NCBI GenBank assembly: GCA_013180625.2
Contig: SNVD02014522.1
Coordinates: 1-64,000, forward strand
Reading direction: 5' to 3'
Length of the DNA: 64,000 nucleotides
Origin: Boswellia sacra
Taxonomy: Eukaryota > Streptophyta > Magnoliopsida > Sapindales > Burseraceae
Below the pieces are notes generated by a model. It saw only the letters and a list, made by a program, of their open reading frames with translations. It did no database searches and was not told the DNA's origin. Positions 11,900-23,303 of this stretch are shown piece by piece. How positions within the stretch are numbered: position 1 is the first letter of the stretch; each line of letters opens with the position of its first letter. Made by a program: the position numbers and the translations under genes.

Positions 11900-13438
11900 A
11901 CACTCATAGTCATATATTCCTTGTATATGGAATCAATTGTCTCTATCAATTGCTCTTTGGCATATCTATGTGTCTAACTCTATTAGATCTAACATTTATG
12001 CTCTTTTTTTAATTACATGTTAAATCTCTTTTGTGATTTAATCTCATTAAACCATGAAATATATTTGACTTTTAAACCTCTAACCAATTTCTTATTTCAA
12101 CTTTTAAATTAAGAAACTAATATGATTTGATTAAAATGACAATAACACTATAGTAAATATATATGTACCATTTTAATCACCTTGGCTAGGGTTTGCATTA
12201 TGTAATGGGTTAGACCTATTATACAATACATTTATTAATTAATCTAATTAATTACCTAACCCAATTAATTAATTAAAATTCTTTTAATTAATTACCAAGC
12301 CCAAACAAATAGAAAACACATCACTTTTCTAACTATAAGTAACCAAGCTTATTATAACAGGCCCAACTTAGCTTTAAAACTATATCCCTTAATCTAATTA
12401 AGTCTAGATTCATTGAATAGCTACCTGGAAGACTTTTAAGGGACATATTTCATTACAAGCTCTAGTGAATCAAGCTCAATACCATATTATCTCATAATTA
12501 TAGTGGGTCTTGTTCATTCTAGCCCATTCCACTATAGGCTCAACTTCTTGAATTGAATAATCTTTTTAACAAAACAAACTTAATAATTTAATTTGATTAA
12601 GTTATTCCATAAGCTCATCCATCGAGCAATAGGTTTACATAAATACCATCATGGAATACCAATAATTCAGGCTAGAAAAATTATTATTTTAACCCTCCAA
12701 TTACATATTTATCCTTGAGATAGGTTTTACACCCTTTGAATGATTTAAGATCCAATAAAATCAACTCTTAATTTAATGAACTTATTATATTAAATACTTG
12801 ACCAAGATTCATAATCCAAATCCTTAGAAAACCCTCAAGATGTTATTCCTCAAACCTTTTAAATTTATGAATTCCATATCTATGGAATAGTGTTCTCTAA
12901 TAGACAAATCTTACAATCTCAACTAATCAAGGTATTGATATTTCATTTTAGATCTCACTCTTTTTTCTAATGAAAGATCGTAGCCCACTAACTAAAGGTA
13001 CACTATCCACTCAAGAGTAAGGTTGATATGCCATTAGTTGCCCTTATGTGGAATTTATATTTAGTAGTGATATTTACACTGAATAATTAATTCCACTAAG
13101 CCCATGTTCAATGCATTTGAAATGCATAAGTGTTTTTATCCTAAAGTCTCCACTTTAATGATTCGAGACTCAACATCCCCATGAGACAAATAACATGACA
13201 ACCTTGTCCAAACAATGCGCCCAACTTTATTTATAGGTTGTGAACATAATTTGATCTATGATAAAGTTTGTCTCTCATATAGTGGTCTCATATAAACAGA
13301 GACCACTAATATACTAAGATCAGGATCCTTAGACATTTATAGCATTAAACTATTTAATATTCTAGCATATTATGGAATAAAACATTCTTTTATTCATATA
13401 ATAATTTATTTCTTATAAAAATAGCTAACTTTTAAGTA
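11900..13438 (-). repeat. Dispersed repeat, copy B (LTR-like), inverted relative to copy A
   Basis: The reverse complement begins TGTTATGGTTATAC directly after the gag segment ending GAAGCTTGGGATATCC. It matches copy A over most of its length. It interrupts gag between the blocks at 13,440 and 11,690; the lower boundary is uncertain. No coding sequence is seen. It lacks the 1160-bp insertion found in copy A. Confidence 0.5.
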
Positions 13439-13439
13439 T

Positions 13440-13810
13440 AACCATAACAGGATATCCCAAGCTTCTTTTGCACTTGTGCAAGTAGATATAAGACCAAATT
13501 GATGAGCATCAACATCATTGAAAACAACATTAAATGCCTTTAGAGTTCCAATTGGTTGCATTGTAGGCTTCATTAGTTCATTCAACTAATGGTTTTTCCT
13601 CTAAGGCGCCAAATGCATTCATCCGAATTGGGTGTGTCTAGCCATGCACAATGCCGGTCTAAACTCTCTCATCATGTGACTTGATAAAAGCTCTTATTTG
13701 TATATTTCAATATGGATAATTCGATCCGTCAAGCATAAGGAGTTATAACTGAACCTTTATTCTAAAACAAATCTATGCCTTTAAATTAATTAAAAACTAA
13801 TCTCCACTGG
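13440..13810 (-). pseudogene. Copia gag fragment: N-terminal part
   Basis: The minus strand reads NDVDAHQFGLISTCTSAKEA followed by WDIL near 13,440-13,530. This matches the gag of the copia element at 23.55-23.62 kb (VAKEAWDIL). It lies directly downstream, on the minus strand, of the primer-binding site at 13,826-13,843. Coding is broken by stops and frameshifts. Confidence 0.65.
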
Positions 13811-13842
13811 TATGTTAGTGAGACCTACTATGATACCAATTA

Positions 13843-14630
13843 TGAGATTTGAAATTATATTGATTGTTTCGTGGAATATAACAAAAAACTGTAAAGTAAA
13901 TCAGCATAAAGCTTTTACGTGGTCTCATGATAAAAACCTACGTTCATCGTAAGAGCTACAACTCACTATGATGTCTTTATTTTTACAAGTTAAGGACCTA
14001 CAATAGCAAACTCACTCTACTGTTAACACCTAGTCTATGTAAAACTTGTTCTCACTAACACAATATTGTCAAGTAAAACATGATCAATCACCCGGTTATA
14101 AACTTATGTAATCACTCAAAACTCTCAAGCTCACATGATCTGTCAACAGAAGCTTAAAGCTTCACATAAACACAAATAAAAATGATAGATGCATTGCAGC
14201 TCACTCTTGCACTTGCTCTTGTTGAATGTGTCTGATTCAACAGTTGTATGACTAGCTAATTAAATATATGTTCTTGTTAAGCACAACTTTGTTTCTTCAG
14301 CTATAAGACATAAAATTTTACTTTGGAAAGAACTCAAATTAGGATCAATAAAATAAATAATAGGATACAAATATATATTCTCCTAACAAACCTAGGATAA
14401 TATATTAATTGTCCTAATGTAATATAGGATAATGTCTAATAATGAATTCTTATTAAAATAAGATTCCCACATGAAATCTTAATTCTATTGAGATTATTTT
14501 TATTAAAAGCTGTTGTATTTTAGGCAACAAAATAAACATGAATTTAATTACATTAGGAAAACCTTTACACTTTGGTTAATCAAATTAAACCAAAGTTTTC
14601 CTTATAAGATGCCAATTTAATTTGTCATGT
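13843..14630 (-). repeat. 5' LTR of the antisense SIRE-like element
   Basis: The reverse complement matches the 3' half of the 22,338 LTR: gatttactttacagttt near 13,890 and the region around tgtagctctta/gtaggtttttat near 13,940-13,980. It is followed by a primer-binding site of initiator-Met type (ATTGGTATCATAGTAGG on the minus strand, ending near 13,826). The outer end near 14,630 is approximate and divergence is high. Confidence 0.55.
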
Positions 14631-14639
14631 GTAAGACAA

Positions 14640-15148
14640 AGACATGCACGTTAACCCAACATAATTTATGTGACATGCGTTGGGTGCGGGGTCGCGGTTT
14701 GTTGTGGCTTGGTGGCTTATGTTGACCGGCTGCAACAGCTGGCTACAACCCCCTCCTTCTCTCTCTCTCTCTAATTGTCCGCCAGCTGCCTGCCAAATGG
14801 CAATCAAGTAGTCACCACCAAACCTAATTAATATGTGGGGAGGAAGGGACTTGAATAAGATGCCAATGTAACTATAGATGACGTATGTTATGTTTTGCCT
14901 TCTAAGTAGAAAAAAGAATAACCGTTGAGGCCAGACAAAGTTGAGACACAAACCATTAATTTCAAGCCCCGGTGGATCCCATTAAATAAATAGGAGTGGT
15001 TTCCCAATGTTAAATTTGCCATAAATGTCTAACAACCGAATGGAGTTGGAGTATTGACTTCAGTAGATCAACTAAGGTTTAAATTACCATTGGAGTGCTG
15101 CATCAAGCACATAATCCAATATCCTGGACCATTAAAAGATTATTGTGT

Positions 15149-15200
<52 letters not shown>

Positions 15201-16390
15201 TATATATTTTGATCTCATATATTATATTTAAATTGTAAACTTTAAATTTTGATAAACTAAATAAATATAATTTGATATAAAAATGGAAAACATAAAATAT
15301 AATATTTATACATGAAGTTTAAAAATTAAATGTGGTAATAAGCATGGTAATTTCTAATTGGCATGAAGTACTTCATTATTGATTACAATTTTAGCAGGGA
15401 ATGTAGTCGGGTTTCCATTCTTAATAACAATAGATTGTCAAAGTAATGTTATACCGAAAGTTGATGTGTTATTAAGTGAATAGAAAGATGAATATAAGAA
15501 AATTAATATAATAAATATCGATAAGTATTATGACATTAGATAAGTGATGTCATATCAATTTTCTATACAAATCTTATAAGTGTAGCATTACTTGTAGATT
15601 ATTAATGTAAATTTGTATTTTATCTCTTGGTTTGGTTATAGGCTAGAGACTAGAGTTTTGTTGTGAAGTAGAAAATCATGCTGACTGGTCTATTATATGA
15701 ACAAATTCCTCTTGGGTTGAAAAGTATCATTGGAAATATGGTAGTAATATATGTAGTTTGTCAAAGCAAAAATCAGTTTTGGAAATTACTAAAAAACAAT
15801 GATACACTTTCCAAATTCCATCTAAAAAAATATATGTACGTAATTAATGATTGACGAGTAGATGGATTAATGATATAATAAATGATGTGAGACTTCATAT
15901 TCATATTAAGTCATTTGAGATGTATAATTTTAAAAAAAAAATTTGGAATGTGTACTAGTACTTGATTAATAAATAATAAGTATTGTCATAAATTATTACT
16001 TTAAAACCCCTGTGACTTGGCCTTTGTAAGCTGCTGCCACTGAAATTTCTTTGCGGTAAAATATATATAAAAGCTAATTACCAACTGTTAAAAGACTAAA
16101 AAATCCTTAAATCTCTTTATTTTTTTCATTTTATAAGGTATTAAAAGATGTCAAATTAATTCATTAAAAAGAATATCTAACATTAGTCTTCGAACAAGAA
16201 ACTTTTGTTGTGGAATTGGCTTCCCAACACGTGCATTTGTTCCAATGTAATCAGCTATTCAAATACTGCAGAATTGAATTACGTATGAACTGAATTGCAG
16301 AGTTGAATTACATAACTAAATTAAGTATTGAATTGCAGAAGTGAATCATAGAACTATTTTTTTTTTCAACGGTGAAAAGGAATTTTCTGG
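14640..16390. other. Intergenic region upstream of the CNGC gene
   Basis: No gene is supported here. It contains a short CT microsatellite (14,756-14,773) and a long AT microsatellite. An antisense open frame over 14,625-14,951 is low-complexity and has no recognisable domain. Confidence 0.5.
15148..15198. repeat. (AT)n microsatellite
   Basis: About 24 consecutive TA dinucleotides, broken by a single G near the right end. Confidence 0.95.
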
Positions 16391-16401
16391 CTAATGAACG
16401 C

Positions 16402-16409
16402 TATAAATA
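16402..16409 (+). promoter_or_regulatory. TATA box of the CNGC gene
   Basis: The sequence gctataaatatggc fits a plant TATA box. It lies about 240 bp before the ATG at 16,649 and is followed by a pyrimidine-rich leader. The assignment rests on motif and position only. Confidence 0.5.
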
Positions 16410-16648
16410 TGGCCTCTCATTTGCCTTATAAACACGGTTGAAGAAACTTCTTCATTTTCTAGCTTTCATTTCTCTTATTTACACCCTGTTGGGTACTAAT
16501 TCTATAGATTACTTTTCAAATCTAGAGTACTAAGAATCGTAGAGGTCGATGTAATTCCAAAGTAGCAAAGAGTAGTCCAAAACACAAGTCAAAACACCGA
16601 AGGAAACGCAAAGCCCAAACTGCAAGAAATAGAAGAAGAGAGGCAGTG

Positions 16649-18724
16649 ATGGTTCATCCCAGGTGTGTCAACGCCTCTCCTCTGAAACCATTGGACTTAG
16701 ACAGATATTTGAACTATAATAAAATTTAAATATATCAATAGAAATGTTAATATTCCATTTATGATGTGTACCAATTGTTTTATATTTATTACCGTCTTTC
16801 ATGAGTCTTCTTGTTTGAAAGCATGAATTAATCTATCCTTTTCCCCAAATTTATGTTTTCTGATGATCAGGTTTAAAGATTTTCTAAGCAGACGTTCAAA
16901 TCTCAAAAAAATTCGAGAACTATTTGAGAGGTATTATCAAAATCTAAAAGCAATTCGAGAACTATTTGAGATGTTTTCTCTGAAGCCTGTTATTGGATTA
17001 TGTATGAGCGGAGCTTTATTCGACTGTTTGTTCTTCTACACTGATGGGATCAATGATCATAATAAGTGCATCCAGTCGGACAAACTTTTGGTGATTCTAG
17101 TTTGTCTTCTCCGTACTGTCAATGATTCTGGTTATATAATCTACGATTTTTACTTGAAATGGAATCAGAAAAGGGATGCCCTTAGAAATGAAAAAGGCAC
17201 CAAATTTCTGTCCAGGTTTATCTCTATCGGTCTTCTTCCCCTCCCCCAGGTAATTATTAGGCATGCATGCAGGCTCTTTTACTGCCAAATTTTCGTAATT
17301 TCCACTTAATTATTATGACGTTTAAACATTGTCCGACCTAGCTATATGTATACATAATTTCATAAAATTCCACGTGGACTTCAACCTGCCTAGGTTTTGT
17401 TGGTGACTGCTCTGTTAATTCCAAGATTCAAAATCAGCGGACGTGGAATTATAACAGGATTGCTAATAACGCAGAACGTTTACAGATTAATTCCGGTGTT
17501 AATATGGACATCAAAAGCGATTACTTCTGGAAAGTTTAGTGAATGGCTCACAATGTTCTGTTTTTATACCCTCTACTTCAGTCAAGTAAGGTTTTACTGG
17601 ATTTAGAACTTAATCTTTTTTCTAAGATTTTTTATTGTTGGAAGAACAATTATTTCTCAACTGTCCGTATCGTTTTGATAATAGTTAACGTGCTGGTCTT
17701 TTAGATTACAGGAGTCATGTGGTATAACTTTGCCATAGCCACAGAGATTAATTGCTGGAAGAAAGCCAGATGCAAAATTCATGCCAAATGCCATCAACCT
17801 CTTTATAAGTACTACTGTAGTGAAGGTTTTAAAGCCGACCACTCTACTATTGTATTTTGCTCTAAACACACAACAGAGTATGGTTTTGGAATGTTCGAAT
17901 ATGCACATCAGTCTGGAATAATTGCGGAAACCTTTGGTCATTTTTTCGAGAAGATCATATATGGTTTGCGATGGGGCCTGCAAACCCTCAGGTTTGTGCA
18001 ATATAAGTGCTTTCTATAATAGCTCTTACAACACATCCACTTATTCTCATGGTTGTTCTCATTCTTTTCGGCTGATGGGGAGCATAGGGAAGGAAAAGGA
18101 GTGGAAAGAGAAAAATGAATGGATGACATTCAACGTTAGCGAAGCGTTATTCATTGAAGTTGTTAATTTTTTCTCCACTGCAGGCTTCCTTATGTGAAGC
18201 TAACTTATAGATAGATTGATAGATTCTCAGTAGCTTTACACTTCTACTATGTTCTTTTCTATATACTTAGATATGTTATATATTTGATGAATTTCTTTTC
18301 TTCTTTTCAGTGGTTTTGGTCAGAACCTAGAAGCAGGTGCCGATGCGGGCAGAAACATCTTTACAATTTATGTTATCGTATGCGGAATGCTTTTGTTTTC
18401 CTTTCTTATTGGACTGCTCCAGGTTGGCATACCTTTCATTTTTTTTATTTTTTTATTTTTGTTCTTTATCCGTACGTCAATTCACTTCTATATGCTAAAT
18501 TGAAGCACAGAGAAATTAAATATCAACTAATCACATGCTTTGCGAAACAGATGTATCTGCAGTCCTACGCTAAACGATATTTAGAGAGGGATAGAAGACG
18601 AAAATTGACTTGCGAACTGCTCAAAAAAGTGAGTTCCTTCCACGTTAGAGAACTGCTAAAGTTTGTAAATCTTCTGTTCACTGGTTACTGATTCTTGATC
18701 CAGATGACAAGAGCAAGCAGCTAG
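16649..18724 (+). CDS. Cyclic nucleotide-gated channel (CNGC), membrane part; early stop
   Basis: Seven exons join in phase: 16,649-16,662, 16,871-17,249, 17,394-17,585, 17,705-17,991, 18,311-18,422, 18,551-18,628 and 18,704-18,724. All have GT donors and AG acceptors. Plant CNGCs are plasma-membrane cation channels gated by cyclic nucleotides and calmodulin. Visible parts are a short basic N-terminus with RFKDFLSRR, S1 with DCLFFYTDGIND, the LPLPQV motif at the S2-S3 region, S5 with GVMWYNFAIATEINCW, a pore with LSGFGQN (GQN filter, as in many plant CNGCs), S6 with MLLFSFLIGLLQ, and MYLQS. The product is about 355 residues against roughly 700 in the family, because exon 7 ends MTRASS-stop. 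The C-linker is absent and the remaining binding-domain piece lies beyond the stop. The ATG was chosen because it alone splices in frame to exon 2. It is probably a pseudogene or a truncated channel. Confidence 0.75.
16911..16971 (+). repeat. In-frame 42-bp duplication in CNGC exon 2
   Basis: The 19 bases attcgagaactatttgaga occur at 16,911-16,929 and 16,953-16,971. The spacing of 42 bp is 14 codons and yields IRELFERYYQNL followed by IRELFEMF. Frame is kept. Confidence 0.85.
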
Positions 18725-19041
18725 TGAAAAGAAAAAACAAATTTAACGGAAACTATGATGCACAGGCATCCACTAAGAGTTGTGGGTGCATCCATAAGAT
18801 TCAAATTGCATAAAATGTTGTCTTTTATCATACACTTTAATCAATATCTATCTGTATCAAATCAATGACAAGATAATTTTAAACCTTAAGAAGAGGAGGA
18901 CTAAAAGCTTGAGCTAGCTTTTTTCATAGGGGAGATTACAGGTTGAATTCTTGACCTTTGAATTTTAGTCCACCCTTAATATGTGGTTGCATATTGGAAC
19001 TATTATCATACTCATTCGTGTATGCGTATTCATGTATCAAG

Positions 19042-19518
19042 GTGGAAGAGTCCGCAAAGTGGAAACCACAATCATCATTGAGGGAATTACGTAGATGTCT
19101 AAAGCCAATTGTCTTTGCAGAGCGGACTCACATTATCCGAGAGGGAGACCCAATAGATGAGATGATCTTTGTGGTGCAAGGCACGGTATGGACCTACACA
19201 AAATCAGGCTCTCCTAGCACAGCTGATTGTCACAATGTAAATGATCATCAGAAGGACAATGACTTCTATGGAAAAGAACTCGTTGATTTTTTCCGGAACG
19301 ATCCCCATACGCCCAACCTCCCTATCTCAACCAAAACTGTTCAAGCAGTGACAGATGTTGAAGCCTTCGTTCTTATGGCATATGACTTGAAAAACATATA
19401 TATTGAGCATCGTGAGAGAGCAGTTATTTTCATACAGTTTTATTGGCGTTTTAGAAATTTGCGTGGAATCCACAAAACCTTGCCTAGGAAGCAAATACCA
19501 CAAGCACCATCGCAATAG
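19042..19518 (+). pseudogene. Detached CNGC cyclic-nucleotide-binding domain and IQ motif
   Basis: An acceptor at 19,040-19,041 is followed by an open frame to TAG at 19,516-19,518. It encodes the second half of a CNGC binding domain: LKPIVFAERTHIIREGDPID, then MIFVVQGT, then FYGKELVDFF and LPISTKTVQAVTDVEAFVL, then an IQ motif (IQFYWRFRNLR fits IQxxxRxxxxR) that in the family binds calmodulin. It lies downstream of the membrane part on the same strand, but the C-linker and the first part of the binding domain are missing from 18,725-19,041. The segment before the IQ motif is also shortened. It looks like the tail of the same gene after an internal deletion. Confidence 0.75.
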
Positions 19519-19927
19519 TGAGTGTGGCTTGATATAATTGCTCACGAACAATGCTTCTTTGTTATCTCATTTTGTCTTTTAACTCTTTGTCTTGTTTTAG
19601 GCCAGATTTATGTTAAGATGTACAAAATTATTGTGGTTTGCTGATATAAAATATGTAATCTGCAAGTTATTTATGCTTCTAAATTTGGTATAACAAACTT
19701 TTTTCAAGCAATTTGGTGTATACTTTGCCCCGGAAATGAACACCACCAACACAAATCTCAGCAGTACATCCTGCATCCTGATATCAATGCTTAATCCGAC
19801 AGATTTTGTCATCTCAGCAGAGATATTGTTTAGTTCAGTTGAGTTTAATATATTTTAGTTGGTTTCAATAAAATTAGCAACCTTGCTAGATTGGTAATCA
19901 AACAATTTAACACAAGATGTACATTGC

Positions 19928-21205
19928 AGGAGCAGTACGAAGAAAATAAAATCCAAGAACAACAAACTCAAACCAACGCTCTCTTATCAAAAAAGCAGAC
20001 ACCAATTTGAGAGAAAACAATTCTTTCTTTTCAATAATCAATTCATAACAAGCCTGAGAACTCAAATAACTAATACATTTAATTTATACTAGTATAAACA
20101 TATTCAAATTTGAGTTAGAAGAAATCGAAATTCTTAATTGAGTCAAATTCCTCAAAATTAAATTCCTATTTCAAACAAACCTAAAATATGCAAATGACAA
20201 ATATAACCTTAACAATCCTAAATTAAAATATTCCTCTTCTACATCATTTCTCCACTCTTGAAAAACTCAACTCCCGGCGAGTTCCTCACAGTGAATGCTT
20301 CAGGTAAGCCATTTGGATTAAATTACAAAATTTTGGAAATTGAGAGGCTTGACTAACTTTTCAAAAATTCAAGGGGCCGATTGATATGTTCTATAGAAAC
20401 CTAAAAATCTAACTTTTTGTCAATCGAAAAGTGATGGTGAAACATCCAGCTGCCAAATAGGTGATCGACGAGTGCTCTGGTGGTGGTGAAGATCAACGTT
20501 TAGTCATGGGAGTTGAAGAGCCATGGAATCTGAATGCTTTGGTGAAGGGTCTCCAATTTTTGACAATTAACATTCAGCAATGATGGCTCTGCTTTGTTAA
20601 CTGACAACCGAGAAGGTGATTTCAATAGGCAGTGACGGTAGATATGTGGCAATGGAGACGGTACCAGCCTATGATGGTTGTCGATTCAATTTTTTGTTGA
20701 TTTTAGGGGATTTCCAACGAGATTTTAGTCGATGAAGATGACAAGGTTTGGCTGATCTATGGTTTGGTGTGGTCAGTGATGGTTGACGCGTCAGTGGCCG
20801 ACAATGAACGATGACAAATCTGTGTTTTGTGTTTCCTAGGGTATTATGTTTAACGTTTATGAAATTTTTGGAATGGTTTTGTGGTTTTGCAAAAGCGATT
20901 TGTGGTAATTCAGTGGTGGCATGAGCGAGGCTCTTGATACAAAACTAAGGGGGAATAGTAAGAAGAAAATAAATCCAAGAACAACACTTGTACACTCGAA
21001 CCAACACTTCTCAACAAACAAGAAACCAAACACCAACCCTAAGAATTCAAATAACTGAGGCGCTTAATTTATACTAATCTAAACATATTGGAATTCGAGT
21101 CAAATTAGAAAAAGTCAAATTCCCCAAAAAATTAAATTCCTAATTTAATTAAACCCTAAAATATGCAAATGACATAAATAAGCTCAATAATCTTAAAATT
21201 AAAGC
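19928..21205 (-). mobile_element. TRIM-like non-autonomous LTR element
   Basis: Two diverged direct repeats of about 260-310 bp (19,928-20,236 and 20,949-21,205) share phrases such as agaaaataaa...tccaagaacaaca, ttaatttatacta and aaaatatgcaaatgaca. They flank about 700 bp without coding potential. On the minus strand the repeat at 20,949 is followed by ttttgtatcaagagcctcg, resembling an initiator-Met primer-binding site. That orients the element on the minus strand. Target duplications were not found. Confidence 0.5.
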
Positions 21206-21209
21206 ATTC

Positions 21210-21778
21210 AATATTCACTTTAAGTGACAAGACAATAAACAAAACCCAACAAAGATGGGTTAACTAGAATTCAAAAAGCTATCCAGAGAATAGATAATGA
21301 GAAAAACATGATAAACAAGTGATAGAGTTAGAATAGATAATTGATAAAATTAAGATAACAAAGTAATGACTTTGGTTAGAATAAAGACATTGAACGGAGT
21401 TGTGACATAGACAATAGACATTAGACAAAGTCATAACACTAATTTCATGTCAGACAGACATTTATCTATACGAGCTTTACGGTTATCACCTGCATGATAT
21501 CAAGATTAGTCTTCCAATGACTAAATTTGAACTGATATTGTCAAATTATAATAAGAGAATAAAAATATATATGAATAATTATAAACTATAAACATCTGTT
21601 AATACATAAATATAATATCAAAAATCATAAGTATGTTGGCAAAACTTTTAACAATCTATAAAACTAACTGTCAACTGGGATAAAGTATCCTAACATAGAC
21701 TTCCATAATGTGCTCAATTCGTTTTTACTATAAGCACGAGATACTTGCACGATAACAAGCTTTATCTAAGGGATTTTG
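21210..21778. other. Intergenic AT-rich DNA, nothing recognised
   Basis: I see no open frame with coding character, terminal repeat or known motif in this stretch. Confidence 0.4.
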
Positions 21779-22008
21779 CCATGGTACATCTAATGTGCCA
21801 TACATCATTTTTAAAAAATTGTACAAAATTTGTAAATGAGTATATAAAAGTTGTAAACGAATCAAATAAAGTTGTACGTACAACTTTTATTTTATTCATT
21901 TATAACTTTTAGACAGTTACAACTTTACAACTTTTATATAGTTATTCACAACTTTTATACAATTTTTTTTTTATATATCAATACATCTGATGTGCTGTAG
22001 TAGGACTC
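21779..22008. repeat. Foldback MITE-like inverted repeat
   Basis: The left part (gtacatctaatgtgccatac, then aaaaaattgtacaaaatttgt) pairs imperfectly with the right part read in reverse (gcacatcagatgtattg, then aattgtataaaagttgt). The centre holds agttgtacgtacaact, a perfect short palindrome. The length is about 230 bp. Target duplications were not identified, so the superfamily is open. Confidence 0.5.
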
Positions 22009-22337
22009 TTGTCTAAGACCACAACTCTGGGAAATGAATAGTATCAAAACTTGAGCTTTACAAAAACTTAATCCACTAGTTTTAGTTTAAGGTCCATCCC
22101 ACCCTATACCAAACCCAATCAACCCATTGGAATCTTTTTAAGAAATTGCATTCTCTATGATTAATTTATACCTAAAAGAATTAAAAAGAACTACATATTA
22201 TATAAGAATTAAAAAAAACTATAGATTAAATCTATACTTTTATTCTATGTAATTTATAATTTAATAGAAATCATAGACATGTTGTATTTGTTCCATATTT
22301 GATGGATTAGCATAAACAATCTAGATTAATTACTCTT

Positions 22338-23240
22338 TGTTGGTGTCAACGTGTGACAATTGCATGTGCCACACACATGTTGATTTCTATCTAACTTATG
22401 ATAAAACTAGAATAGTGTTTTGATTCCTATTTTACTGTTTCTAGATGATTATTATAGGAAGTATTTGGTTTACAATAAATATCTCCTTAGATTAGGATAT
22501 TGTTTTTTGTATCCTAATTAAAATAGGAGAATATCTATTTGTGTCTAAATTCTTTTAGGAGTTTAATTATAACACTTCCTATTATATTTCTCTTTATCCT
22601 AATATGATTTTGATTAGACTTTTTACAGGATTCTAAAGGAGATTTCATCCAGGCCTCTCACTATATATATACAGCGTTATTTCTACATAACGTATTAGAC
22701 AGACCGGCAAGTTAGCTGATTTGGTTGTGTTTTGAGAGTCTTGATTTTGGCATTCCGTGAATTGATAGAAGAGCTTCAACGAAAATTGGGAAGCTTCTTT
22801 AATTTTATTCTTTGAGTCTTTTGATTCATGTATGAGTGGTAGAAATCGTACATGGGTTGTTGATTGAGTCTGTGTGAGTTAGTAGACACTTGGGATAACT
22901 TGCGAGTTGAGTGTTTATGTAATTCAATGTCAGACTTCGTGTGTTATGTATAACTTAACAGTGTGTTGCTAAGTTATCTGCGACAGAGAGTGAGCAGTGT
23001 CACTAGAGTTTAAGATCTTTGCAAAGATTTTGTTTTATAAAGATTAGGTCAGTGTATGAGGGTGAGTCAGCACTGTAAAAGGTCCTAAAGATTATACAAA
23101 CAAGAACTTAGTGAATTGCAGCTCTACAGCTGTCCATGGATGTAGGTTTTATAAGCGAACCAAGTAAAAATCCTCCTGTGCCGATTTACTTTACAGTTTA
23201 CTATTATGTTACTTATAACTGCTGACTTCCAGAACTATTA
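22338..23240 (+). repeat. 5' LTR of the SIRE-like element
   Basis: It starts TGTTGGTGTC after CTCTT. It ends agaactatta where the 3' LTR ends agaactagca, so the terminal CA has mutated. A TATA-like ctatatatatac at 22,661-22,672 could serve as its promoter. Confidence 0.9.
22661..22672 (+). promoter_or_regulatory. TATA box in the 5' LTR
   Basis: The sequence ctatatatatac is conserved in both LTRs (second copy at about 35,984-35,995) and lies mid-LTR, where copia promoters normally sit. Confidence 0.5.
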
Positions 23241-23241
23241 A

Positions 23242-23254
23242 TTGGTATCAAAGT
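23242..23254 (+). other. Primer-binding site
   Basis: The sequence TTGGTATCAAAGT just inside the 5' LTR resembles the complement of the initiator-Met tRNA 3' end (canonical TGGTATCAGAGC), with changes after the first eight bases. Confidence 0.75.
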
Positions 23255-23303
23255 AGGTTCACTGATAGACAAGCGAAGAAAACGATCAGGCTGATCTGGA
23301 AGA

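Larger units (their letters stand above)
3690..14630 (-). mobile_element. Antisense SIRE-like Ty1/copia element split by three insertion blocks
   Basis: Four separated blocks on the minus strand line up in order with the gag-pol of the related copia element at 22,338-36,561. From the element's 5' end they are: LTR and primer-binding site (13,830-14,630), gag N-part (13,440-13,810), gag C-part with zinc knuckle (11,105-11,690), post-knuckle coiled coil (7970-8222), then linker, second knuckle and protease (3690-4765). Foreign DNA separates consecutive blocks. Everything 3' of the protease and pre-integrase region is missing; the gypsy LTR lies just beyond. All blocks carry stops and frameshifts. 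Confidence 0.75.

Noticed and set aside
14625..14951. Antisense 108-codon frame
   Set aside because: It includes a CT microsatellite, has no recognisable domain, and lies next to a degraded LTR.
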